The notes under the pieces are model-generated. The model was not told the DNA's origin and did no database searches. It worked only from the letters and a program-made list of their open reading frames with translations. A program made the translations under genes and the position numbers. From Yamagishiella unicocca (Eukaryota > Chlorophyta > Chlorophyceae > Chlamydomonadales > Volvocaceae), in contig BDSL01000084.1 in assembly GCA_003116995.1 (NCBI GenBank), forward strand, positions 420,956 through 484,955: a stretch of 64,000 nt of DNA, written 5' to 3'. Position 1 is the first letter of the stretch. Each line of letters starts with the position of its first letter. This document shows positions 22,199 to 33,124 of the stretch, piece after piece.

Positions 22199-25100
22199 AA
22201 GGAACGTCCCCACCGAACTTCGCCTCTGGGGATCGCCGCACGAGGACGTCCGGGCCAATCGGCAAGCATCGGCTTCTCCGGCAACCTTCGATCGGCCTCG
22301 CTCTTGGGCACGCAGCTTAACGGTAGCAAGAACTAGGTGAAAGGAACGTCCCCACCGAACTTCGCCTCTGGGGATCGCCGCACGAGGACGTCCGGGCCAA
22401 TCGGCAAGCACCGGCTTCTCCGGCAACCTTCGATCGGCCTCGCTCTTGGGCACGCAGCTTAACGGTAGCAAGAACTAGGTGAAAGGAACGTCCCCACCGA
22501 AATTCGCCTCTGGGGATCGCCGCACGAGGACGTCCGGGCCAATCGGCAAGCATCGGCTTCTCCGGCAACCTTCGATCGGCCTCGCTCTTGGGCACGCAGC
22601 TTAACGGTAGCAAGAACTAGGTGAAAGGAACGTCCCCACCGAACTTCGCCTCTGGGGATCGCCGCACGAGGACGTACGGGCCAATCGGCAAGCACCGGCT
22701 TCTCCGGCAACCTTCGATCGGCCTCGCTCTTGGGCACGCAGCTTAACGGTAGCAAGAACTAGGTGAAAGGAACGTCCCCACCGAACTTCGCCTCTGGGGA
22801 TCGCCGCACGAGGACGTCCGGGCCAATCGGCAAGCATCGGCTTCTCCGGCAACCTTCGATCGGCCTCGCTCTTGGGCACGCAGCTTAACGGTAGCAAGAA
22901 CTAGGTGAAAGGAACGTCCCCACCGAACTTCGCCTCTCGGGATCGCCGCACGAGGACGTCCGGGCCAATCGGCAAGCATCGGCTTCTCCGGCAACCTTCG
23001 ATCGGCCTCGCTCTTGGGCACGCAGCTTAACGGTAGCAAGAGCTAGGTGAAAGGAACGTCCCCACCGAAATTCGCCTCTGGGGATCGCCGCACGAGGACG
23101 TCCGGGCCAATCGGCAAGCATCGGCTTCTCCGGCAACCTTCGATCGGCCTCGCTCTTGGGCACGCAGCTTAACGGTAGCAAGAACTAGGTGAAAGGAACG
23201 TCCCCACCGAAATTCGCCTCTGGGGATCGCCGCACGAGGACGTCCGGGCCAATCGGCAAGCATCGGCTTCTCCGGCAACCTTCGATCGGCCTCGCTCTTG
23301 GGCACGCAGCTTAACGGTAGCAAGAACTAGGTGAAAGGAACGTCCCCACCGAAATTCGCCTCTGGGGATCGCCGCACGAGGACGTCCGGGCCAATCGGCA
23401 AGCATCGGCTTCTCCGGCAACCTTCGATCGGCCTCGCTCTTGGGCACGCAGCTTAACGGTAGCAAGAACTAGGTGAAAGGAACGTCCCCACCGAACTTCG
23501 CCTCTGGGGATCGCCGCACGAGGACGTCCGGGCCAATCGGCAAGCATCGGCTTCTCCGGCAACCTTCGATCGGCCTCGCTCTTGGGCACGCAGCTTAACG
23601 GTAGCAAGAACTAGGTGAAAGGAACGTCCCCACCGAAATTCGCCTCTCGGGATCGCCGCACGAGGACGTCCGGGCCAATCGGCAAGCACCGGCTTCTCCG
23701 GCAACCTTCGATCGGCCTCGCTCTTGGGCACGCAGCTTAACGGTAGCAAGAACTAGGTGAAAGGAACGTCCCCACCGAACTTCGCCTCTGGGGATCGCCG
23801 CACGAGGACGTCCGGGCCAATCGGCAAGCACCGGCTTCTCCGGCAACCTTCGATCGGCCTCGCTCTTGGGCACGCAGCTTAACGGTAGCAAGAACTAGGT
23901 GAAAGGAACGTCCCCACCGAACTTCGCCTCTGGGGATCGCCGCACGAGGACGTCCGGGCCAATCGGCAAGCATCGGCTTCTCCGGCAACCTTCGATCGGC
24001 CTCGCTCTTGGGCACGCAGCTTAACGGTAGCAAGAACTAGGTGAAAGGAACGTCCCCACCGAACTTCGCCTCTGGGGATCGCCGCACGAGGACGTCCGGG
24101 CCAATCGGCAAGCACCGGCTTCTCCGGCAACCTTCGATCGGCCTCGCTCTTGGGCACGCAGCTTAACGGTAGCAAGAACTAGGTGAAAGGAACGTCCCCA
24201 CCGAACTTCGCCTCTGGGGATCGCCGCACGAGGACGTCCGGGCCAATCGGCAAGCATCGGCTTCTCCGGCAACCTTCGATCGGCCTCGCTCTTGGGCACG
24301 CAGCTTAACGGTAGCAAGAACTAGGTGAAAGGAACGTCCCCACCGAAATTCGCCTCTCGGGATCGCCGCACGAGGACGTCCGGGCCAATCGGCAAGCACC
24401 GGCTTCTCCGGCAACCTTCGATCGGCCTCGCTCTTGGGCACGCAGCTTAACGGTAGCAAGAACTAGGTGAAAGGAACGTCCCCACCGAACTTCGCCTCTG
24501 GGGATCGCCGCACGAGGACGTCCGGGCCAATCGGCAAGCACCGGCTTCTCCGGCAACCTTCGATCGGCCTCGCTCTTGGGCACGCAGCTTAACGGTAGCA
24601 AGAACTAGGTGAAAGGAACGTCCCCACCGAACTTCGCCTCTGGGGATCGCCGCACGAGGACGTCCGGGCCAATCGGCAAGCATCGGCTTCTCCGGCAACC
24701 TTCGATCGGCCTCGCTCTTGGGCACGCAGCTTAACGGTAGCAAGAACTAGGTGAAAGGAACGTCCCCACCGAACTTCGCCTCTGGGGATCGCCGCACGAG
24801 GACGTCCGGGCCAATCGGCAAGCACCGGCTTCTCCGGCAACCTTCGATCGGCCTCGCTCTTGGGCACGCAGCTTAACGGTAGCAAGAACTAGGTGAAAGG
24901 AACGTCCCCACCGAAATTCGCCTCTGGGGATCGCCGCACGAGGACGTCCGGGCCAATCGGCAAGCATCGGCTTCTCCGGCAACCTTCGATCGGCCTCGCT
25001 CTTGGGCACGCAGCTTAACGGTAGCAAGAACTAGGTGAAAGGAACGTCCCCACCGAAATTCGCCTCTGGGGATCGCCGCACGAGGACGTACGGGCCAATC

Positions 25101-28100
25101 GGCAAGCACCGGCTTCTCCGGCAACCTTCGATCGGCCTCGCTCTTGGGCACGCAGCTTAACGGTAGCAAGAACTAGGTGAAAGGAACGTCCCCACCGAAC
25201 TTCGCCTCTGGGGATCGCCGCACGAGGACGTCCGGGCCAATCGGCAAGCATCGGCTTCTCCGGCAACCTTCGATCGGCCTCGCTCTTGGGCACGCAGCTT
25301 AACGGTAGCAAGAACTAGGTGAAAGGAACGTCCCCACCGAAATTCGCCTCTGGGATCGCCGCACGAGGACGTCCGGGCCAATCGGCAAGCATCGGCTTCT
25401 CCGGCAACCTTCGATCGGCCTCGCTCTTGGGCACGCAGCTTAACGGTAGCAAGAACTAGGTGAAAGGAACGTCCCCACCGAACTTCGCCTCTGGGATCGC
25501 CGCACGAGGACGTCCGGGCCAATCGGCAAGCACGGCTTCTCCGGCAACCTTCGATCGGCCTCGCTCTTGGGCACGCAGCTTAACGGTAGCAAGACTAGGT
25601 GAAAGAACGTCCCACCGAACTTCGCCTCTGGGATCGCCGCACGAGGACGTCCGGGCCAATCGGCAAGCATCGGCTTCTCCGGCAACCTTCGATCGGCCTC
25701 GCTCTTGGGCACGCAGCTTAACGGTAGCAAGAACTAGGTGAAAGGAACGTCCCCACCGAACTTCGCCTCTGGGGATCGCCGCACGAGGACGTCCGGGCCA
25801 ATCGGCAAGCACCGGCTTCTCCGGCAACCTTCGATCGGCCTCGCTCTTGGGCACGCAGCTTAACGGTAGCAAGAACTAGGTGAAAGGAACGTCCCCACCG
25901 AACTTCGCCTCTGGGATCGCCGCACGAGGACGTCCGGGCCAATCGGCAAGCATCGGCTTCTCCGGCAACCTTCGATCGGCCTCGCTCTTGGGCACGCAGC
26001 TTAACGGTAGCAAGAACTAGGTGAAAGGAACGTCCCCACCGAACTTCGCCTCTGGGGATCGCCGCACGAGGACGTACGGGCCAATCGGCAAGCACCGGCT
26101 TCTCCGGCAACCTTCGATCGGCCTCGCTCTTGGGCACGCAGCTTAACGGTAGCAAGAACTAGGTGAAAGGAACGTCCCCACCGAACTTCGCCTCTGGGGA
26201 TCGCCGCACGAGGACGTCCGGGCCAATCGGCAAGCATCGGCTTCTCCGGCAACCTTCGATCGGCCTCGCTCTTGGGCACGCAGCTTAACGGTAGCAAGAA
26301 CTAGGTGAAAGGAACGTCCCCACCGAACTTCGCCTCTCGGGATCGCCGCACGAGGACGTCCGGGCCAATCGGCAAGCATCGGCTTCTCCGGCAACCTTCG
26401 ATCGGCCTCGCTCTTGGGCACGCAGCTTAACGGTAGCAAGAACTAGGTGAAAGGAACGTCCCCACCGAACTTCGCCTCTGGGGATCGCCGCACGAGGACG
26501 TCCGGGCCAATCGGCAAGCACCGGCTTCTCCGGCAACCTTCGATCGGCCTCGCTCTTGGGCACGCAGCTTAACGGTAGCAAGAACTAGGTGAAAGGAACG
26601 TCCCCACCGAATTCGCCTCTGGGATCGCCGCACGAGGACGTCCGGGCCAATCGGCAAGCATCGGCTTCTCCGGCAACCTTCGATCGGCCTCGCTCTTGGG
26701 CACGCAGCTTAACGGTAGCAAGAACTAGGTGAAAGGAACGTCCCCACCGAAATTCGCCTCTCGGGATCGCCGCACGAGGACGTCCGGGCCAATCGGCAAG
26801 CACCGGCTTCTCCGGCAACCTTCGATCGGCCTCGCTCTTGGGCACGCAGCTTAACGGTAGCAAGAACTAGGTGAAAGGAACGTCCCCACCGAAATTCGCC
26901 TCTGGGATCGCCGCACGAGGACGTCCGGGCCAATCGGCAAGCATCGGCTTCTCCGGCAACCTTCGATCGGCCTCGCTCTTGGGCACGCAGCTTAACGGTA
27001 GCAAGAGCTAGGTGAAAGGAACGTCCCCACCGAAATTCGCCTCTCGGGATCGCCGCACGAGGACGTCCGGGCAATCGGCAAGCACCGGCTTCTCCGGCAA
27101 CCTTCGATCGGCCTCGCTCTTGGGCACGCAGCTTAACGGTAGCAAGAACTAGGTGAAAGGAACGTCCCCACCGAAATTCGCCTCTCGGGATCGCCGCACG
27201 AGGACGTCGGGCCAATCGGCAAGCACCGGCTTCTCCGGCAACCTTCGATCGGCCTCGCTCTTGGGCACGCAGCTTAACGGTAGCAAGAACTAGGTGAAAG
27301 GAACGTCCCCACCGAACTTCGCCTCTGGGGATCGCCGCACGAGGACGTCCGGGCCAATCGGCAAGCATCGGCTTCTCCGGCAACCTTCGATCGGCCTCGC
27401 TCTTGGGCACGCAGCTTAACGGTAGCAAGAACTAGGTGAAAGGAACGTCCCCACCGAAATTCGCCTCTGGGATCGCCGCACGAGGACGTCCGGGCCAATC
27501 GGCAAGCACCGGCTTCTCCGGCAACCTTCGATCGGCCTCGCTCTTGGGCACGCAGCTTAACGGTAGCAAGAACTAGGTGAAAGGAACGTCCCCACCGAAA
27601 TTCGCCTCTCGGGATCGCCGCACGAGGACGTCCGGGCCAATCGGCAAGCATCGGCTTCTCCGGCAACCTTCGATCGGCCTCGCTCTTGGGCACGCAGCTT
27701 AACGGTAGCAAGAGCTAGGTGAAAGGAACGTCCCCACCGAAATTCGCCTCTCGGGATCGCCGCACGAGGACGTCCGGGCAATCGGCAAGCACCGGCTTCT
27801 CCGGCAACCTTCGATCGGCCTCGCTCTTGGGCACGCAGCTTAACGGTAGCAAGAACTAGGTGAAAGGAACGTCCCCACCGAAATTCGCCTCTCGGGATCG
27901 CCGCACGAGGACGTACGGGCCAATCGGCAAGCACCGGCTTCTCCGGCAACCTTCGATCGGCCTCGCTCTTGGGCACGCAGCTTAACGGTAGCAAGAACTA
28001 GGTGAAAGGAACGTCCCCACCGAACTTCGCCTCTGGGGATCGCCGCACGAGGACGTCCGGGCCAATCGGCAAGCATCGGCTTCTCCGGCAACCTTCGATC

Positions 28101-28519
28101 GGCCTCGCTCTTGGGCACGCAGCTTAACGGTAGCAAGAACTAGGTGAAAGGAACGTCCCCACCGAAATTCGCCTCTGGGGATCGCCGCACGAGGACGTCC
28201 GGGCCAATCGGCAAGCACCGGCTTCTCCGGCAACCTTCGATCGGCCTCGCTCTTGGGCACGCAGCTTAACGGTAGCAAGAACTAGGTGAAAGGAACGTCC
28301 CCACCGAAATTCGCCTCTCGGGATCGCCGCACGAGGACGTACGGGCCAATCGGCAAGCACCGGCTTCTCCGGCAACCTTCGATCGGCCTCGCTCTTGGGC
28401 ACGCAGCTTAACGGTAGCAAGAGCTAGGTGAAAGGAACGTCCCCACCGAAATTCGCCTCTCGGGATCGCCGCACGAGGACGTACGGGCCAATCGGCAAGC
28501 ACCGGCTTCTCCGGCAACC
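22073..28519. repeat. 142-bp satellite array, about 45 units
   Basis: Head-to-tail units of 142 bp containing GATCGCCGCACGAGGACGTC and CGATCGGCCTCGCTCTTGGG. Variable positions recur in combinations: CACCGG/CATCGG, GAACTTCG/GAAATTCG, CTCTGGGG/CTCTCGGG, GTCCGG/GTACGG and AGAACTAGG/AGAGCTAGG. Units 22,073-25,320 keep exact 142-bp spacing. From 25,320 on, single-base losses in homopolymers appear. The first unit lies within the helicase exon. The about 98-aa frames on the - strand arise because 142 is not a multiple of 3. Confidence 0.98.
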
Positions 28520-28538
28520 AACGTCAACTAACGTAGCA

Positions 28539-29870
28539 AAGCCAGACAAGCCCCCCGCGCCCCACCAGCTCTCAAATATCATACTAGGCACTAGTTGGGC
28601 GCGGCGGCGGTGGCCTAGGGTCGCGTACGGCAACAATCGGGCACTTTCCCTTCCCAGCCCCTCCAGCAGCAAGGGAGCGCCTGGACCGCCGAAAGCGGGA
28701 TTGCTCTCCTGGTTAAAGCCAGACCAGCCCCCCGCGCCCCACCAGCTCTCAAGTATCATACTAGGCACTAGTTGGGCGCGGCGGCGGTGGCCTAGGATCG
28801 CGTACGGCAACAATCGGGCACTTTCCCTCTCCCAGCCCCTCCAGCAGCAAGGGAGCGCCTGGACCGCCGAAAGCGGGTTTGCTCTCCTGGTAAAAGCCAG
28901 GCCAGCCCTCCGCGCCCCACCAGCTCTCAAATATCATACTAGGCACTAGTTGGGCGCGGCGGCGGTGGCCTAGGGTCGCGTACGGCAACAATCGGGCACT
29001 TTCCCTCTCCCAGCCCCTCCAGCAGCAAGGGAGCGCCTGGACCGCCGAAAGCGGGTTTGCTCTCCTGGTTAAAGCCAGACAAGCCCCCCGCGCCCCACCA
29101 GCTCTCAAATATCATACTAGGCACTAGTTGGGCGCGGCGGCGGTGGCCTAGGGTCGCGTACGGCAACAATCGGGCACTTTCCCTTCCCAGCCCCTCCAGC
29201 AGCAAGGGAGCGCCTGGACCGCCCCAAGCGGGATTGCTCTCCTGGTTAAAGCCAGACCAGCCCCCCGCGCTCTACCAGCTCTCAAATATCATACTAGGCA
29301 CTAGTTGGGCGCGGCGGCGGTGGCCTAGGATCGCGTACGGCAACAATCGGGCACTTTCCCTCTCCCAGCCCCTCCAGCAGCAAGGGAGCGCCTGGACCGC
29401 CCCAAGCGGGATTGCTCTCCTGGTTAAAGCCAGACCAGCCCCCCGCGCCCTACCAGCTCTCAAATATCATACTAGGTACTAGTTGGGCGCGGCGGCGGTG
29501 GCCTAGGATCGCGTACGGCAACAATCGGGCACTTTCCCTCTCCCAGCCCCTCCAGCAGCAAGGGAGCGCCTGGACCGCCGAAGCGGGATTGCTCTCCTGG
29601 TTAAAGCCAGACCAGCCCCCCGCGCCCTACCAGCTCTCAAATATCATACTAGGTACTAGTTGGGCGCGGCGGCGGTGCCTAGGATCGCGTACGGCCAATC
29701 GGCACTTCCCTCTCCCAGCCCCCCAGCGCCCCCCCCCCAGCCTCCGCCAACCCCCCCCGCGCCCTACCAGCTCTCAAATATCATACTAGGTACTAGTTGG
29801 GCGCGGCGGCGGTGGCCTAGGATCGCGTACGGCAACAATCGGGCACTTTCCCTCTCCCAGCCCCTCCAGA
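28539..29870. repeat. 178-bp satellite, about 7.5 units
   Basis: CTCAAATATCATACTAGG recurs at 28,571, 28,748, 28,926, 29,104, 29,281, 29,459, 29,636 and 29,773, a period of 177-178 bp with one shortened unit. It is unrelated to the 142-bp unit but starts 20 bp after that array ends. At 29,870-29,935 a 36-bp ACTAAGCCGGCCCC piece is repeated twice. Confidence 0.95.
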
Positions 29871-29935
29871 CTAAGCCGGCCCCCCCGGCCTCCCAGCCCC
29901 TCCAGACTAAGCCGGCCCCCCCGGCCTGCCGCTGT

Positions 29936-31211
29936 ACGAGTTCTCTCTGGGGCTTAGTTGGCGACTGCCGGCAAGGGCTGTGATTGTGGGGGCGGGCAAA
30001 ACCCCCAATGAAAGCGCGAACACCGTGCCTTGCACGAGAACATGGTGCACGCGCGAGCGTCAATCCCATCTGCAGCATTCACTGAGTGTAACTGAGTGTA
30101 GTCCGAGCCCTTCCTGGCGCTTAGGGTGGTCTCCTTCAAAAGCGCGCTAAGGATCGACTTGTCTAGCCCCGCAGAGCTCAAGTAAGATTGCAGGTCATCT
30201 TCAGAAGGTTTAACGCTATGCAATGAACAGCCTACGTGACAAGAACCGCGGTCGTCAACGCCACCGAGATAGCGACAGTCGTTCCTCTTGTGCATTTTGA
30301 CCGCAACGCATCTTCAGGCGTCGGTATAAAAAAATCTCTTTCAACTTGAGCAATCTACATTTAAAAACGAGGAAATGTTTCTTTAATATCAGGGCCGAGA
30401 CCCTCTGCAGGCACGATGCTCGTCTCCGCATGGGTCTCCGAGATCCGTACATCGGACTCTGAAGGGGTCTCACCCCTTTACGTATTATACTCGTGGCATT
30501 GGGCTGAGGATAAGACGCGTGCCGGGACCCCAAATCGCCACGACACTGTATGACAGGGACCGCGGCCGTTGGCTGAGTATCTTCGTTCCGGACGTCCCTG
30601 CCTGTACACTCCTTTTTAGACAAAATTATCTATCCATTTCGCTTGCTTTTTCCATAACGTTATAGAGCAATTTTAGGGCATTGACAGTGTGCTTGAATGG
30701 CTCCTGAGTTGCAGCATGGCGCAAGTCAGCGGCTATCAAGCTTTTGATGTAGTATTGCTGAGCGCTACCGCTCTGTGACTATAAGCACAATTACGTTATG
30801 TTAAGATGCGAGCTACCCTGTCATCTCAACGCGATGGAATCAGCAAGCATGTTATCTCAGCGTTCCGCCGGCTCCACTTCTTTAAGGAAAGAATCATTTT
30901 GCAAGGAAAACCCGGGCACGGAAAAAAAGCCGTTTAGGACAGGCGTTTGGAGATGCGTGCTGGAGGGCTTGGTTGAGGAGTTGAAGGGTCGGAGATCGTC
31001 CGTCGACCTTCGGCGGCTATGTCTCTTTCGGCTGCAGCTCGTAGGCTAACGGAAACGAGGACCCCGGCCGGGAGGAACTTACCGCCGACCGCCGACCTAG
31101 TCCAGGTGACAGCAGAGCAGCCCGGCTCACCCCACTCCGCCTTACCATCACCCCGGGGTCAGTAACCGGTTCTTTTCTGTACCCCCCCCCCTTCACCCCT
31201 CTCCCCCGCAG
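29936..31211. other. Unassigned region downstream of the satellites
   Basis: It is less GC-rich than the surroundings between 30,280 and 30,880. Two overlapping - strand frames (29,954-30,295 and 30,255-30,623) show no recognisable family. A dispersed repeat copy lies at 30,901-30,978. At 31,150-31,190 an AGTAACCGGTTC motif and C-run of the MITE-like family precede the first TPR exon. Confidence 0.4.
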
Positions 31212-31294
31212 CTGCTGGCGCTGGTCAGCCGGGCGGGGTGTGGGCGCACTGGACGCCCGCGCCAAACTGGCAGGGCTCATCATGCACGGGGGGG

Positions 31295-31402
31295 CCTACC
31301 AGGCAGGTGGCGGGAGGGGGGCCTACCAGGCAGGTGGCGGGAGGGGGGCCTACCAGGCAGGTGGCGGGAGGGGGGCCTACCAGGCAGGTGGCAGGAGGGG
31401 GG
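31295..31402. repeat. 27-bp tandem repeat (4 units)
   Basis: CCTACCAGGCAGGTGGCGGG starts at 31,295, 31,322, 31,349 and 31,376. It begins in coding sequence (GAYQAGG in frame) and offers repeated CAG/GT donor-like sites. Confidence 0.85.
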
Positions 31403-32364
31403 GGGAGGAAGCCGGGGGCCAGAAGCGGGTGCAAGGAAGGGGGCAAAGGGCAGAGGGAGAGGAAGGGGTAACGCGGAGAGGAAGGGGGGAGAGGGAGAGG
31501 AAGGGGTAAGAGGGAAGAGGAAGACGGCAGAGGGAGAGGAAGGGGGAAGGGGGACGGACCGTGTTGGGAGTTGAATCTGGGGCCAACAGCGCATCCTACC
31601 AGTAGTCCACCCCCCCGGCTGCTACACTCCCCATGCCGAGTAACCGGTGCTTTTCTGTAACCCCCAGCTCTAGCCACTCCACTGAGTACGTCGTCGTACG
31701 GCATGGGCTGTCTCTTTGTACGGCAGGGGCTGTCACTTGGGGGGCCAGCGCCCCTCCACGACAGCGCCCAGGGCGTACGGACTCCAGGGGCAGGGCGCCA
31801 ACTGGCCTGTTCAACTGGAATTGAACAGGACTTGGAAACCCCCTGGCTGCGCGTACTATGGGTGGGTCGTACAGTGGGCGGGTCGTACTGTGGGCAGGTC
31901 GTACTGTGGGGTGGGCGGGTCGCCCTTTGCTTTCATCCCCACCCGCTCCACCGCAGCCACCCACCCAACCACCCTCACCGCGATTTAGCCCACATACGCG
32001 TCTCCTCGCCCACACCCACCCTTCCTTGCAATCCTCCTCCCCGCAGCGCCAGCGGTCCAGCAGCCCCGACAAGGCCGCCGAGGCGCAGGCGCTGTACCGC
32101 CGCTGCCTGGGAGGTGTGCGGCTGCAGCCTGGGTGAGGCGCACCGGGAGACGCTCGTGGTGGCCACCAACCTGGGAGTGCTGCTGGGGGACCAGGTGGGG
32201 CGGGGGCGGGGAGGGGGACGCGGGGAGGGGAGGGGGAGGGAAAACACGTGGACGCAGGGAGGGGGGAGGGCGGGGGCGGGGGAACTGTCGCAACAAACCA
32301 CCTCTTCCTCGAACGGCGTCGTTCACCACTCACCGCCCTCCTCCATCGCTCCATGTGATGTCAG

Positions 32365-32440
32365 CAACCTGCCCCTCCTCCTCCTGCCCCTCCTCCTGCC
32401 CCTCCTCCTGCCCCTCCTCCTGCCCCTCCTCTCCTCCTTT
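32365..32440. repeat. 15-bp pyrimidine repeat
   Basis: CCTCCTCCTGCCCCT is repeated about five times in the intron before the TPR exon at 32,616. Confidence 0.8.
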
Positions 32441-33124
32441 GCCGGTTCACCCGTTTTTCCTCCCCCCCCCCTATGCACCCACTACAATTCCCATGTCGAG
32501 TCAACGGTTCTTTTATGTGAACCCCACCCTGCCCCCTCTCCTGCCCCGCTTCTCCTTCTTTGCCGGTTGCCGGTTCACCCGTTTTTCCTCATCCCCCTCC
32601 CCTCCTGCCCCACAGCGCCAGTGGTCCGAGTCCGAGCGGCTGCTGAGCGGTGCGGTGGCCAGCCTGCCCTGCCAGCTGGGGGACTGCCACCCGGACGTGC
32701 TGCTGGCGCACAGGAGGCTGGCGGAGGTGCTGGAGCTGCGGAACAAGTGGGTCGCGGCGCCGACCCATGGGTCGCGGGCTCGTCGCTGGGGCAGCTTACT
32801 GTACTTGGGGCTGGTGGCGAAGGGGGTGGACACCTGTATGCATGCCTTGTAATACCATCACCACCCCCTCTACATCCCCTCCTCCTCCCCCGCCCCGCTA
32901 CAAATCACCCCCGCCCCCCCCCCTCTACAACTCCTCCTCCTTCCCCGCCCCGCTACAAACCACCCCCGCCCCCCCAGGCTGTTCGAGGCTGAGGCCATGT
33001 TCCGCGTGACGCTGCAGCTGGCCGAGTCGGCCCCTCCCGAGTCCCGCGACCACGGGATGATGCTGGAGTGCCGCGAGGGGCTGCAGCGGGTGCAGGAGCT
33101 CATGGAGGCGGCGGCCAGGGGCAG

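Larger units (their letters stand above)
9165..23384. repeat. Segmental duplication, copy 1 (partner 52,654-64,000)
   Basis: 9,165-10,561 matches 52,654-54,050 at a constant offset of 43,489. 13,560-16,8xx matches 54,071 onward at offset 40,511, and 17,103-23,0xx matches at offset 40,616, after a minisatellite length difference. Outside repeats I found only a few substitutions, for example at about 9,176, 9,553 (Arg/His), 9,947, 13,985 and 15,343. The match runs to the window end. Copy 1 alone contains 10,562-13,559. Confidence 0.95.
31212..33124 (+). pseudogene. KLC-type TPR gene piece with frameshifts
   Basis: Exons begin at 31,212, 32,047-32,194, 32,616-32,746 and 32,978-33,124. They encode successive TPR helices: AEAQALYRRCL...GEAHRETLVVATNLGVLLGDQ, WSESERLLSGAV...HPDVLLAHRRLAEVLELRN, and LFEAEAMFRVTLQLAE. 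Exon 32,047-32,194 is 148 nt, one more than the 147 that would keep the frame; the extra base lies in a G run near 32,108. A similar extra G at about 31,235 shifts the first exon. The gene is either a pseudogene or carries homopolymer errors. It could be the continuation of, or a paralogue of, the TPR gene at 15,396, now separated by about 14 kb. Confidence 0.5.

Noticed and set aside
22175..28517. Dozens of near-identical 98-aa proteins on the - strand, resembling a tandem gene family
   Set aside because: They are the translation of the 142-bp satellite. Because 142 is one more than a multiple of three, each frame stays open for about two units and then shifts. There are no splice or start signals.
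22073..29870. Possible CRISPR array
   Set aside because: Units are 142 and 178 bp with no unique spacers, no cas genes are present, and the setting is eukaryotic.
31703..32992. 429-aa + frame over the TPR exons
   Set aside because: It crosses C-rich introns and matches the TPR helices only partly. The spliced exons explain the conserved segments better.
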